Made by a program: the position numbers and the translations under genes | Notes under the pieces: generated by a model | Databases searched by the model: none | Seen by the model: only the letters and a program-made list of their open reading frames with translations | What the model was told of the DNA's origin: nothing | NCBI RefSeq assembly: GCF_000143415.4 | Contig: NW_003314431.1 | Span: 13,457 to 77,456, forward strand | Reading direction: 5' to 3' | Source of the DNA: Selaginella moellendorffii | Lineage: Eukaryota; Streptophyta; Lycopodiopsida; Selaginellales; Selaginellaceae | DNA: 64,000 nucleotides | Shown here: piece after piece, positions 22,111-32,586 of the stretch | Layout: every line of letters starts with the position of its first letter | How positions within the stretch are numbered: the stretch's first letter is position 1

Positions 22111-22814
22111 GCGTTCCTTTTCTCTTCTTTTTCTTTTTCTTTCTTTCTTTCTCTTTACTTTCATAGCTACTTTTCTTACTTTCAGAGGGTGTTTCTCCAT
22201 TGGACTGTGGCCTATGCCTTGGATTTCGCACTCAGGCTGCATTGCCGTTTGTATGGAGGTTCCTCGCTTGGCTCAGTCTATGTTCCAGGTTCTTTGGCCC
22301 TTCACTTACCATTACTACACCCCACATATTCCCCTCACTCATTCCATATCATCTACACTCACCATTCCATCACCAATCACTTCCAGCAGCGTTGCCTGGA
22401 TTTATCTCTAGATGCCCGTCTTGCATCTTTCATTCTTTCACCATCATTCACATCTCTGCTTGAGGTCACATTTACATCATACCACGGACACACATACATG
22501 CACCAGTAGCAACAGACACCACCTCATTTGGACGTGCTGTTTTCGAGATGTCCTTACAACCATTTGCTTTTCTGGAGCGACTTTCTTCCAACCAGGTGAA
22601 CCTATTCACTCAAGGCATCTAGGTGGATCTTTAGGCAAGGCCATAGAAGCTTAAGCCACTTTCTTCTGCTCCAGCACTCAGTGGACACATGCCACCTCCT
22701 TTTACCGGCAACCTAGTGACTATGCCGTCCTTTTCAGCTGCTAACTTTTTCAATCCAACACATCAGACTAGCCACCTTCTTAGAGTACCACCCCATCTCA
22801 GTGCTCCACCATAT

Positions 22815-22935
22815 CGGTGTTGGAGCAGGCGCAGGTGTAGGAGCGAGAGTAGGTGGTTACCGGTTATAGGTTACAGGTCCCCAATCCCTGGTTACTAGTT
22901 ATTGGTTACCGGTTATCGGCTACTCCGAGTGGTCA
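22815..22935 (+). repeat. GGTTAC minisatellite, right copy
   Basis: Matches 18286-18400: GGTGTTGGAGCAGGCGCAGG, then GGTTACCGGTTATAGGTTAC and CTGGTTACTAGTTA. Same orientation as the left copy. Confidence 0.7.
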
Positions 22936-23468
22936 GCACTTACTCTACAGGCCAACGGTTATCCATGGCCACCTTTTCAAAGTGCCACCACCATCTCAGC
23001 GCTCCACCATATCACTCCATCTTTCATCATTTCCACACTTACCACCCTTGGGCAATGCATCCCCTCTTCTACCTCTCTTTCTTTCTCGATTTCGGCCAAT
23101 TTTTGGAGCATACCGGAAGTCATCAAGAGGCTGCATTTGCATATTACACTTTCCTGAGCTGAAATCCAGGTATTGGTTAAGTTCTTTGGGTACTCACTAT
23201 TTTTCTTCTATTTTCCTCCTCTTTTCACACTTTTTCTGCACCTTTTCTTCACCTTTAGGGTCTAGTTTGACTACAGGGTTTCCCACTGGGTTTTCTTCCC
23301 TATCTCCAAACTTCACACCTACCTCTTTTCTTTCTTTTCCACTTTGTTTTCTAAAGTTTTTACTATTTCACGTAGCTACCAGCACTTGGCATCAGTAGCA
23401 GAGGTACACTCTACACTCTACGGAGGGTTCTCGCGCGTCTGGAGCCAACGCGATCCACCGTGGTCGCA

Positions 23469-23656
23469 TGTTAGGGCGTGGCCACTGAGAGAGTGAGAGA
23501 GAGAGAAGGAATATTCTGGTCCTCAGAATATTTCCCATCCTCCTTGTATAAAACCCTTGTCTCACAAGGGCAAGGGGGGGCATTTTTGCGAAGAGCAGTG
23601 AAGCATTTCTCATGTTTGAGCGAGTGTTGGGGGAGGCGCCCCTCCTTCCCCCAACA
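23469..23656 (+). repeat. 3' LTR of the 6.4-kb element
   Basis: 188 bp, 10 transitions different from 17252-17439; followed by ATAG. Confidence 0.88.
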
Positions 23657-23968
23657 ATAGGTGGTGGGGCAGAACTTGGTGACAGAAATGAGGCACCTTG
23701 TGCTATAGGTGGTGGGGCAGATCTTGGTGGTAGAAATGGCAGACATGTTGCTGCTCCTAAAGATCATAGAAATAAGGTGGTAACTATGTTAGAGGTCGAC
23801 ACAATCTTGAATGAGCGAGTATGCGAGACTATTGTCCAGGCTTAAGAATGAACTATCAACAAGGTGTTAAGTAAAATGGCTTGGAAAGGATCCCAACATC
23901 TTTAGATTCCACTTTGTTGTCTTAAGCAAAGTCATTGGGTGCGCTTAGCTTATGACCTCAATATGGCT
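23657..23968 (+). other. Older host sequence between the LTR element and the hAT element
   Basis: Coding-like composition (GGGAELGDRNEAPCAIGGGA) with two ~55-bp GGTGGTGGGGCAGA repeats. It continues beyond the hAT element at 26523. No family recognised. Confidence 0.35.
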
Positions 23969-23976
23969 ATTTATAC

Positions 23977-26514
23977 CCGTGTTACGAACACGGCCGGGAT
24001 CCCGGCCGTGTTCACCGTGTTTCACGAACACGGCCATGGGTCGTGTTCCCACAGCCGTGTTCGTGAACAGTGGTCCGTGTTAGTAACACGGACCACTGTT
24101 CAGAATATTCTCGCGCGGAATATTCTGGTTTTAGGGCGCATGGCATCACACGACAATCCAGCCAGGGCGCACCATTTCAGGGCACAGCAGCAGCAATCCA
24201 AGGCAAACAAGCATGGCGCAGCAATCCAGCATACTGCGAAAGCATCCTTCTTCGCGATGGTGGGATGAGGTAAGTGTTCTTGAGAGCAGGGGGCATGGCC
24301 ACAAATTATGGTCATGCAAATACTGCCCAATGGTGAACAAACTGAGTGGTGTTGATCGTGTGCGAGCTCATCTGTTAGGAGAAGGCCCAGGCAGCAAGGA
24401 TATTGTGAGTTGTCCTCTCATCCCAGGTAACAAGAAAGCGGATCTGCTCAATATGCAAAAGGTTATTGATTCCGAGAAAGGGGCAAGGGGGAAGAAACGG
24501 CCGAATGAATCTGGTGGTGCTTCTATGAGAATGGATGGCAATGTCCAAGGGTTTCCACCGGTGGTATCATCCCAGTCAAGTGGAAGTGGCTGCAGTTCCC
24601 TGTTTTTTAGCAAACAGAGTCAAGTCCATATTGTTGATTTGATGGATCCTAAGCGGAAGAACTGAGTTGATGTGGCTATCAGAAGATTTTTCTGGAATGA
24701 ACACATTCCATTTGTCAAGGCTCGGTCACCTTACTTCCTCAACATGATACAGGAAGTTGCCAGGCATGGTGTGCCTTATGCACCACCAAAATATGATGAT
24801 CTCCGGGATAAGCTTTTGGTGAAAGAGAAACGATTCATTGACATTGAGATGGCGTCCTTGAGGAAGCAGTGGGAGCAGAGGGGTGCAACCATATGCGCAG
24901 ACGGGTGGGCAGATAGGAGGAATCGGCATATCATGGGGCTTGTGGCATATAGTCAAGGACGAGGAGCTTTTTTGAAGGCTATCGACATTTCCTTAACAGG
25001 AAAAACAGCTGAAAATACTCTGCGCTGCTGGGAAGAAGGCATTAACATTGTAGGTGCAGAGAACGTTGTCATGGTTGTGACCGATGGGGAAAATGCAAAC
25101 AGAGCAGCAGCAGCACTTTTGCAACAGAGGTACCCGAAAATTCAATGGGCAGCATGTTTTGCCCATTGCTTGAACAATGCCTTGAAAGACTTCGGTGTAC
25201 TTCCATGGATGGCAACACTTCTGGAGCGTGGAAAGTCTTTGGTGATCTTCGTTAGAAACCACTCTCATATAGTGGCACTGCTGGCGGAGTTTACTCACAA
25301 GCGATTGCTGCGTTATTGTGATACCAGGTTCGGCTACAACTTCATTATGATGGAGAGGCTGGTGGAGCTCCGAGAAGCTTTACAACAGATGTTCGTATGC
25401 CCTGCGTACAGAGCAAGGCCTGAGTCGAAGTCGAGAGCAGGAAGGGACAGTTATGCAACGGTTTTTGATGACAGTTTTTGGCAATAGGTTAAGGACATGC
25501 TAGAGGTGTCCAAGGATGTTATGCTGCTTCTTCGTGTTGTGGACGGTGATATACCTGCGATTGGAAAGATATATGAGTGCATGAACAGGTTGGATGCAAG
25601 TTTAGAGGAAGGACAGTCGGATTATGGCAGGTACAGGGAACTTCATCAGATCATGTCTAATAGGTGGCATGAGTATCACTCGCTCATGCACTCGGTGGCG
25701 TACATGTTGGACCCCGAGTTTCAGGAGTATGAAAAGCATGCTAACAGAGAGGTCATGAAGGACTGGAATGCTTATCTGCTGGCCATGTTTACATCCAGTG
25801 AGAGGGATGTGATACGTGATGAGCTTTTAACTTACCGGAGGATAGGAGGCATTTTCAACTCATATGATGCTAAGGCTGATCGCACTAAGAGGGGAGCTGT
25901 ACGTTGGTGGGAGGACTATGGTTATGAAACTCCAGCTCTTCAGAAGTTGGCCATTCGAGTTCTAAGTCAGGCATGCTCGTCGTCCTCGGTGGAGAGATTG
26001 TTCAGTACTTTCGAGCATGTTTCTTCAAAAAAGAGGAACAGACTTACCATGGACAGGACAGTGGATCTGGTTTTTGTGGCTTGCAACACCAGGTTGTTAA
26101 CCTGCAAAAATGATCGTGATTACGACAAGTTTGTAAGCTACAAAGTCCTGGAGACAGTTCCTCATCCTGAAGACGAGCTTGAGTCAGGACAGGAAGAGGA
26201 AGATGGAGATGATGTCGAAGATCGTGAGGTCGAAGATCATGAGGTTGAAGATGACGATGAGATGCAGGATATTTGAGTAGTTTAAAAGTGTGAAGTAGTT
26301 TATGTGCAAATAAAAATATTAAGAATAATATAATAAAATATAGCATATTCCTATAATAATATAATAAGAAATAGAATATAATTTTTAAATAACATATTCT
26401 TAGAATATTCAGTAGAATATTCGTGAGCCATCGTGGGCCGTGATCGTGTTCCGTGTTCGGGTTCCTGAAATCTGAGGCTCGTGTTCGTGTTCCGTGTTCG
26501 TGTTCGTAACTATG
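23977..26514 (+). mobile_element. hAT transposon with perfect 8-bp target duplication
   Basis: 2,538 bp flanked by ATTTATAC on both sides (23969-23976, 26515-26522). Termini share GTTACGAACACG in inverted orientation (left starts CCGTGTTACGAACACGG, right end read outward starts CATAGTTACGAACACGA; four of 17 differ). Sub-terminal regions are rich in CACGG/GTGTTCGTG motifs and palindromes. It encodes one transposase frame with two nonsense codons. The 8-bp duplication, BED finger, DUF659 and C-terminal dimerisation domain together are diagnostic of hAT. Confidence 0.93.
24213..26276 (+). pseudogene. hAT transposase, one frame with two stop codons
   Basis: Cut-and-paste transposase. Domains: BED-type zinc finger at the N-terminus (LWSCKYCPMVNKLSGVDRVR with following AHLLG, ~24306-24375); DUF659-like catalytic N-half (FFWNEHIPFVKARSPYF ... 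ATICADGWADRRNRHIMGLV, with the acidic D in 'ICADGW'); conserved MVVTDGENANRAA and CFAHCLNNALKDFG; hAT C-terminal dimerisation (SSSVERLFSTFEHVSSKKR, ~25976-26035). The C-terminus is strongly acidic (EDELESGQEEEDGDDVED). The frame is continuous across TGA at 24663-24665 and TAG at 25485-25487, both easily explained as single C-to-T-type changes. Otherwise length and domains are complete (~685 codons). It starts at ATG 24213. Confidence 0.9.
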
Positions 26515-26522
26515 ATTTATAC

Positions 26523-27620
26523 CTCTTTCATAGAGGTTGGATTCAGGCACACTACTAGATCATTTATTGTGTTGTCATCATTCCTTGGAACAAATTACAT
26601 AGATTAAACAAACTTAGGATTAAATATGGCAGAGGATATCTCAAGTTTGATACTTTGATGGCATGTCATAAGGAGACACAAGCCTTTGTAGGCTAGATGT
26701 TCTTCATTATTGATGGAAACCACTGGTGGCTAGCGTTCTGGAGGTGTATTCAAGAGAAGTTCCAAGATGATGACAAGCAACATATTTGTGTTCCAATGAC
26801 ACTTGTGGAGCCAGAGGATTGAAACCAAACTATGAGGCTCAACTTGGCATGTCACAAAATCAACATGTAAGAATCCCTTACTAGTAACTTTTGTTCTCAC
26901 CAACTATGTTACAGGCTTAATCAATTTGCTTTCCAAGCACATACCTTGGTCCATGATATCGAGCACCTTCAATATGTTAGCATGCTTTCTCTTGAGGAAA
27001 TCCAAATGCTATATAGTTATGAGGTTATGGAAGCAGTTCAAGCAAAGCTTGTAGCACATAAAGGCCAAGAGTTGCTTACTTGGTATTAGGTGCCTATGGA
27101 TTTTTCAATTGCAATTTAAGTAAAGGTATCATTTTTTGCATGAACTTGTGTTTTCTACTCACAAGTTTTCCTTTTAGCCAATTGTCAAGGTGGAGCAAAA
27201 CTCATATTTAAAGATTACGCAAGTGATGGATGAAGTGTAAAAGAACCTTAAACTGCAACAAATTGAGCAGCACATGTTGAACTCGAAAAAATCAAAGGTG
27301 AAGAAGCTACTTGTGATTGCAAACATCCGATGTGATAAAGATTGGCTGTAGAGATATGTTCTCATGGTAATAAGTTAGTTCCTTTTTATCTTTCTCATTT
27401 CACTTTGAAATCCTTATCCTTACAGGAAATGGTAAAGCACTTGAAGAATTTATCCAAAAAGCAAGCTCTCCTTCAATGAACAAACCTTTTGCTTGGAGCT
27501 CCTTAACACTTGGCATCATAACAATGATAAAAGGTTGGAGAGCAAACTTGAGAATATGATGAAGGAGAAACTCTATATCACTTAGAATATTACAGTTGCT
27601 GAAGAGCTACTTCAAGCATG
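26523..27620 (+). pseudogene. Decayed coding region, continuation of the older element
   Basis: Directly continues 23968 after removing the hAT insertion. The clearest block reads FIIDGNHWWLAFWRCIQEK (~26703-26760) then HICVPMTLVEPED, with a possible donor site at 26871 (GTAAGAAT). Further blocks at 26915-27090 and 27180-27360 look like separate exons. The HWW block is reminiscent of a catalytic or binding motif but I cannot assign a family. Confidence 0.35.
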
Positions 27621-27962
27621 GGATACAAAGTTCCTTATTAGTGCCCATATCGGCATAACACTTCTAGAATATGTCCGAACTTGGGGGTCAAATATCATAA
27701 TTACAAATTATCATTCTCATCTGTCATCATCACTTTGTAACGCTTGTGTGTTGCCATCTCCTCCTTCAACATCTTGTAAACAATTGTATGTCATATAACA
27801 GCACCTTCTAGAACAAAGTATATTACCTACAACTAATATCATTTTATTATATTTTTTCTTTTAAAAGTGACAATACTATAGTATAGCAAATTAATTCTAG
27901 ATCTTACATTCCACTGTAGGGTGGCCTAAAAACCCCATATTTTGCACTAGCCAATGTAGCGT
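27621..27962. other. No recognisable feature
   Basis: AT-rich, no open frame of note. Confidence 0.5.
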
Positions 27963-28346
27963 TTATAAACTCATAAAGCCATTTGTTTTGTCTAAGAAAA
28001 AGTAGCATATTGGACACTGAATGTAATAGCATTTTGTGCTTTCAAGTAGTCCCACCATATCAGAAGCAAGATCTTGCAAAAACATGTGACATTGCTCCTG
28101 AAGCCCTAAAGGCAATCCCTCTTTAGTAGCAAAATCTAGAATTTCATATATAGGGAGCTCTAGTTTAGCTTCACTAGAGCCCTTAGCAGAAAAAAGATTG
28201 TTATATGGAGATGAAAGTGGAATGTTGGTAAAACTTGAGGATGGAGGTGGAGATTGATATGAAATGTTGAGGGAACAAGTACGAGTAGCAATGACTTTCC
28301 TTCGAGCCATTTCAATACAAACTTCCAAGGAACTCAAGGAGAACAA
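27963..28346 (-). CDS. Unknown small protein or first exon
   Basis: 127 codons on the minus strand, with an internal ATG near 28310 (MARRKVIATRTCSLNISYQS). Serine/proline-rich front, then a helical segment (LPIYEILDFATKEGLPLGLQ) and a CPIC pair near the end. It faces the plus-strand decayed genes. No family recognised; it could be an exon of the older element. Confidence 0.3.
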   Translation of the reverse strand: MFSLSSLEVCIEMARRKVIATRTCSLNISYQSPPPSSSFTNIPLSSPYNNLFSAKGSSEAKLELPIYEILDFATKEGLPLGLQEQCHMFLQDLASDMVGLLESTKCYYIQCPICYFFLDKTNGFMSL

Positions 28347-29092
28347 AAAACTACGATGACTATAACTTTTCTAGATAGTTTATATATGAAGTTTTAGTCT
28401 TGGGAATGAGGTTTATTTATTATGACACTAGCAATACTCAAATTCTTTAAATGTTAGTCTTGAAAATAGGGCTTTATAATCATAACTTGCTTGTAAACAT
28501 AAGAGCTTCTAGAGTTTTATATTATCATATATACACATGCTCTATCATTATGATGAAATCCTACTTTGCTACACATATATTCTTTTCTATACATGCTAAA
28601 TGTTTAGGGAAATAGACTACAAGGAAATATAGAACACATTATAGTGGCAGAGCACATTGGCATGCTACCATTCTCTTGTGTGACATTGCCTTTCAGTCTT
28701 GGAAATGTAGATAAAGTTGATTCTTTGATGTGATATTACTTTTGAGGCTTTCGAAAGATTTTGATTTCATTTATTATTATTCACAAACAACTCCCAAAAA
28801 CTTTTAATGAGGATTCACTACAAAAATATACCTTAGTTTTATCATATGAGAGGATTGTGATATAGGTAGGCAATAGAGTTTTTTATATGAATTAATATGT
28901 AAATTACAAATATAATGGAAAGTTTTATGGAGTAAATTTCTTGCTGCTTTCCACCGTGTTGTTCATTTCTTCATTTCTCTTGCTCTAAATTGTTGTTTTA
29001 GAAGTAACAGGAGCATTTTTATCAATCATGATAGTGGTCTCAACATTCTCAAATGGGTAATAAGGACAAAGAGTGTAATATTGAGCCAAGGA
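28347..29092. other. AT-rich stretch with no gene
   Basis: No open frame above background, no recognised repeat. Ends where a family A LTR fragment begins (29093). Confidence 0.55.
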
Positions 29093-29870
29093 GTGACGGA
29101 ACCGGACCACAAAGCAACTCTCGAGCATATAGCCTAAGGAGCGAAGGGACAGGAGCCTGGAGTGAATTGGAACAGTCCTAGAGCAATTAGCATCCCATTG
29201 CCAGGACCAACATGCAAAATGAAGCCAAATGGAGTCTGGCGCTATTTTGGCATATTAGTGGCCTAATGCAAGGACATGGGTACTCCACCAGCTAGCATGG
29301 AAGAGAACTTAGGTTTAAACCCAAGCCGGACATAGAACAAGGACAAGCATGCAAGCAGGAGCTAGACTATGCCTTAGGTTGGTCAGCCAAGCCTGACCTA
29401 CCCACTATCCCTACTATAAATTTAGAACCCCCCATACCCCCCCTTGCACCCCCCCCTCCCCTGAGAAAACACGCTTTAGGCTTTCACCTCAAGCCTCTTT
29501 TAGTATCAAGAGTTAGTCTCTAAGACAAGTTCGAAACTTACTAAATATAGAATGTCCCTAGATTGCAAATTTGGACACGGGACGAACACCATTATGTTCA
29601 GAATAATCTTTACATTCCATAAATATGCCAAATGAACAAATCTAGATGCTTTCCATAAATAGCATTTGAGACCGAATTGAAACTAACATAAAGGGCATGA
29701 TAGCAAGAGTGTTTGGCAGACATAGTAAACTATCATTTAGCAAATATTAAGGGACCAATCTCAATATCGCGAGGGTTCTTGTCAAGTCAATGCAGGACAG
29801 AGCAAAAGAGAACTAACAAACCGGGCTAAGTATGCTTGGCTAAATAGACACTTAGGAATTCCTTCTTTAT
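29093..29870 (-). repeat. E1 3' LTR, distal part
   Basis: Family A LTR sequence from GAGCCAAGGAGTGACGG to CCTTCTTTAT, interrupted at 29870 by E2. The LTR resumes at 54504 with CTTATGTTCG. The homologous uninterrupted LTR reads CCTTCCTTATGTTCG (59455-59467). Confidence 0.85.
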
Positions 29871-31015
29871 TGTAGCACACGTGGTTTTAACCCTTTATCC
29901 TATGATGATTTACCATAGGATAACACCACGAAGCGGAACCTAAACCCTCTTTATGCCACATGACATATGCCACATATCATATGCCACATGTCCAAAGGAT
30001 AGTGGTGCAGAACCCGAGGTTCAAGGCCTTGGGCCACTAAACGAAGGAACGGTGCCAAACTCCCAAGCATAGAGCCAAGGAGTGACAGAACCTAACCAAC
30101 GGAGCAACTCTTGAGTATACAGCCCAAGGAGCAAAGGAACAAGAGCCTGGAGCGACTTGGAACAGTCCTCGAGCAACTAGCATCCCAATGCCAGGACCAG
30201 CACGCAAAAAGGAGCCAAACAAAGTCTAGCGCTATTTCGGCATACCGATGGCTAACGCGAGGACATGGGTACTCCACCAGCTAGCATGTTGTGGAGCTTG
30301 GGCTTGGACCCAAGCCGGACGCAAAACAAGGTTAGGCACGCAAGCAGAAGCTAGACTATGCCTCAGATTGGTCGGCCATGCCCGACCTACCCACTATCCC
30401 TACTATACATTTGGAACCCCCCACAGCCCCCCCTCCTTGAGGAACACACGCTTTGGGCTTTCACCCCAAGCCTCCCTTAGTATTAAGAGTTAGTCTTTGG
30501 GACAAGCTCGAAACTTACTAAATATGGAATGACGCTAGATTGCAAATTTGGACATGGGACGAACACCATTGTGTTTAGGACAATCTCTACATTCCATAGA
30601 TATGCCAAATGAGTGAATCTAGACACTTTCCATAAATAGCATTTGGGACCGAAATGGGACGAACACAAAGGGTATGATAGCGAGGGTGTTTGGCAGACAC
30701 AGTAAGTTATCATCCAGCGATATTGAGGGATTAATCTCAATATGCAAGAGTTCTTGTCACTAGCCAGTGCAAGACATAATGAGATGGGAACTCCTTACCG
30801 GGCTAAGTATGCTTAGCTAATAACACGTAGGAATTCCGTCCTTATGCTCGTCTGGTCTAAGTACACTCGAAATGCCCAGTTAACTCCATTAGCACAAGAG
30901 GGACTAATAAAGGGTCTAGCAATACCGACCTCCTGCTATCATGGCAGTAAGTAAAGAGTGTTCGTAAGGATTGGCCGACAGGTAACTTTCGATACCCGAA
31001 GTCACATTCGTGACA
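29871..31015 (-). repeat. E2 3' LTR (family A)
   Basis: 1,145 bp; plus-strand ends TGTAGCACACG and CGTGACA. About 16 bp longer than the 5' LTR owing to an extra ATGCCACAT-type unit near 29965-29985. Followed by CTCCCCCCCTAG, the polypurine tract in reverse. Confidence 0.88.
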
Positions 31016-32050
31016 CTCTCCCCCCCTAGAGAAGATTAACATCCTTATCGATGCATACTCGAGTCTAGAATACCACTAAGGAAACAACTCCAGAAAAAGT
31101 TCACAGTATTCACACTATGTGAGAAATGCACCAACTTAAATGAGTTAGGAGGCAACCTCCTTGTTTAACGCGGATGTGTTACCAGCTCAGACACCTTCCG
31201 GCCGTCGCCGATAAGGAAATGACCAACGGAGTCAGCCACCCTTGCTACTCTGGGAGTCACCCAGCTTACAAAAGTGTGATACGCCCCTGCCTGCAGGGAT
31301 ATAGAGAGAGAAGCCAAAAGCCCCAACCCTCCTGAGTAAAGAAACCAAACCTGTCGGTAGACTATTGTAAACAGGCAATTAGAGTTGTTTACACAGTCAT
31401 GCCCTTTTAACGGATTAAGGAACATCGACAGAGAGGCGGGTTATGTGACCAGTCAACAGTAGCTACCCCATGACTAGAGATTTCAACATATACACGAAGT
31501 GCCGAAGCCAGTTTACCTATACTGGCCCAAACTCAAAGATCAATATATGGACAATATCAAAGTCATAAACAATGATATTTTAGAGTCGTAATTATCAGTG
31601 AATATATCTTAGATTAGAACACAAAAGTATTCCAAGCAAGTTATCACCCAATAAATAAGTATTATAGGGTAGGAACCACCAAGATCATCATAATTGGTAA
31701 ACATAGGATTCACCATCCAACAAAATTTAATAGCCAATATATCATCAAGGAAACTCAATGATTAACCCTAACTAACGAAGATGGCAGACAATATGCTAAA
31801 CAACTTACTAAAGATAACTCAAAGAACACAAAGTATCATTAACTAACAAGCACAAAGCTCGCGAATGTATCACCTAAAGGAAATAACATCCCAACCTATC
31901 AGAACTAACTGAAGCAATAATCAACAAAACAAAATGAATGTAGCAAGACCAACAAACACGCATTCATGTCAACTATCACACTAGCCAATCTGAATAAATT
32001 CCGGTCAATAATATGAAGGAACCAGAGTTGCTTAAGCAAGTGTCAGCAAC
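31016..32050 (-). other. E2 internal region, 3' part, non-coding
   Basis: Homologous to 54679-55628 (E1) and, inverted, to 46983-48030 (E3). Ends in GCAAC (32046-32050), one copy of the target duplication of E3. No gene seen. Confidence 0.8.
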
Positions 32051-32144
32051 TGTAGCGCATGTGATCATGGGATGAGATTTAGATATACTGTCACCGTGGA
32101 TCCTTAGAACCTTGGGGGATAAATGGGGATAAAATAGCCACTAA
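32051..32144 (+). repeat. Family B LTR, left part, split by the 13.5-kb transposon
   Basis: Matches 45994-46087 up to CCACTAA. The remainder of the LTR resumes at 45620 with CTAAGGGCTCTC. Confidence 0.92.
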
Positions 32145-32168
32145 AAGCTTTATTTCGTTAAAGTGGGA
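32145..32168 (+). repeat. Left terminal inverted repeat of the 13.5-kb transposon
   Basis: Begins AAGCTT then TATTTCGTTAAAGTGGGA. A second inverted TCCCAC lies 11 bp inward (32180-32185), so the left end has a small internal hairpin. Confidence 0.93.
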
Positions 32169-32586
32169 ATTGTCATTATCCCACTTGTAAAATAAGGTTT
32201 CCAAACCTTTATATAGTATATAAATATAACAAAATTCAACTGCATTGAGGCACATGCCATTTTATTTTAAACAAGGAAATGTCTACTCAATCATTTCTCC
32301 TCCCCCTGCCACTGCTTCACCTCTCTCTTCTCCTTGTCATCGTCGTCCAATTTCTTTCCATCCTTTTAATATTGGCTCAGTTGCTCCGAGTCTAGGTGGA
32401 GCCCAAGTCCCCATTCAATATTTACTTTCCCCTTATTAATAAAACAACTTCGCAGACTTCCAATAACATGCTGTAACACTTCTAGTATAATGCAAATCTT
32501 CTCAAAGAATTGTCTTTTAATATTAATACAATGGCATGGAACCCCATGCCATAATAAGTTACATTTTTAAATAAATACATGCCATC

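Larger units (their letters stand above)
17252..23656 (+). mobile_element. Ty3/gypsy-type LTR element with short LTRs, RT deleted
   Basis: Two 188-bp LTRs (17252-17439, 23469-23656) start TGTTAGGG and end CCAACA, differ at 10 positions that are all transitions, and are flanked by ATAG on both sides (17248-17251 and 23657-23660). Internal content: a gag remnant (~18950-19420), an aspartic protease and integrase tail in one long frame (20136-21764), an integrase C-terminal SH3-like region (~21880-22110), and GGTTAC-type repeats near each end. RT, RNase H and the integrase core are absent. No good tRNA primer site is visible after the left LTR (TGGTGAACCTAGCG). It is non-autonomous. Confidence 0.82.
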
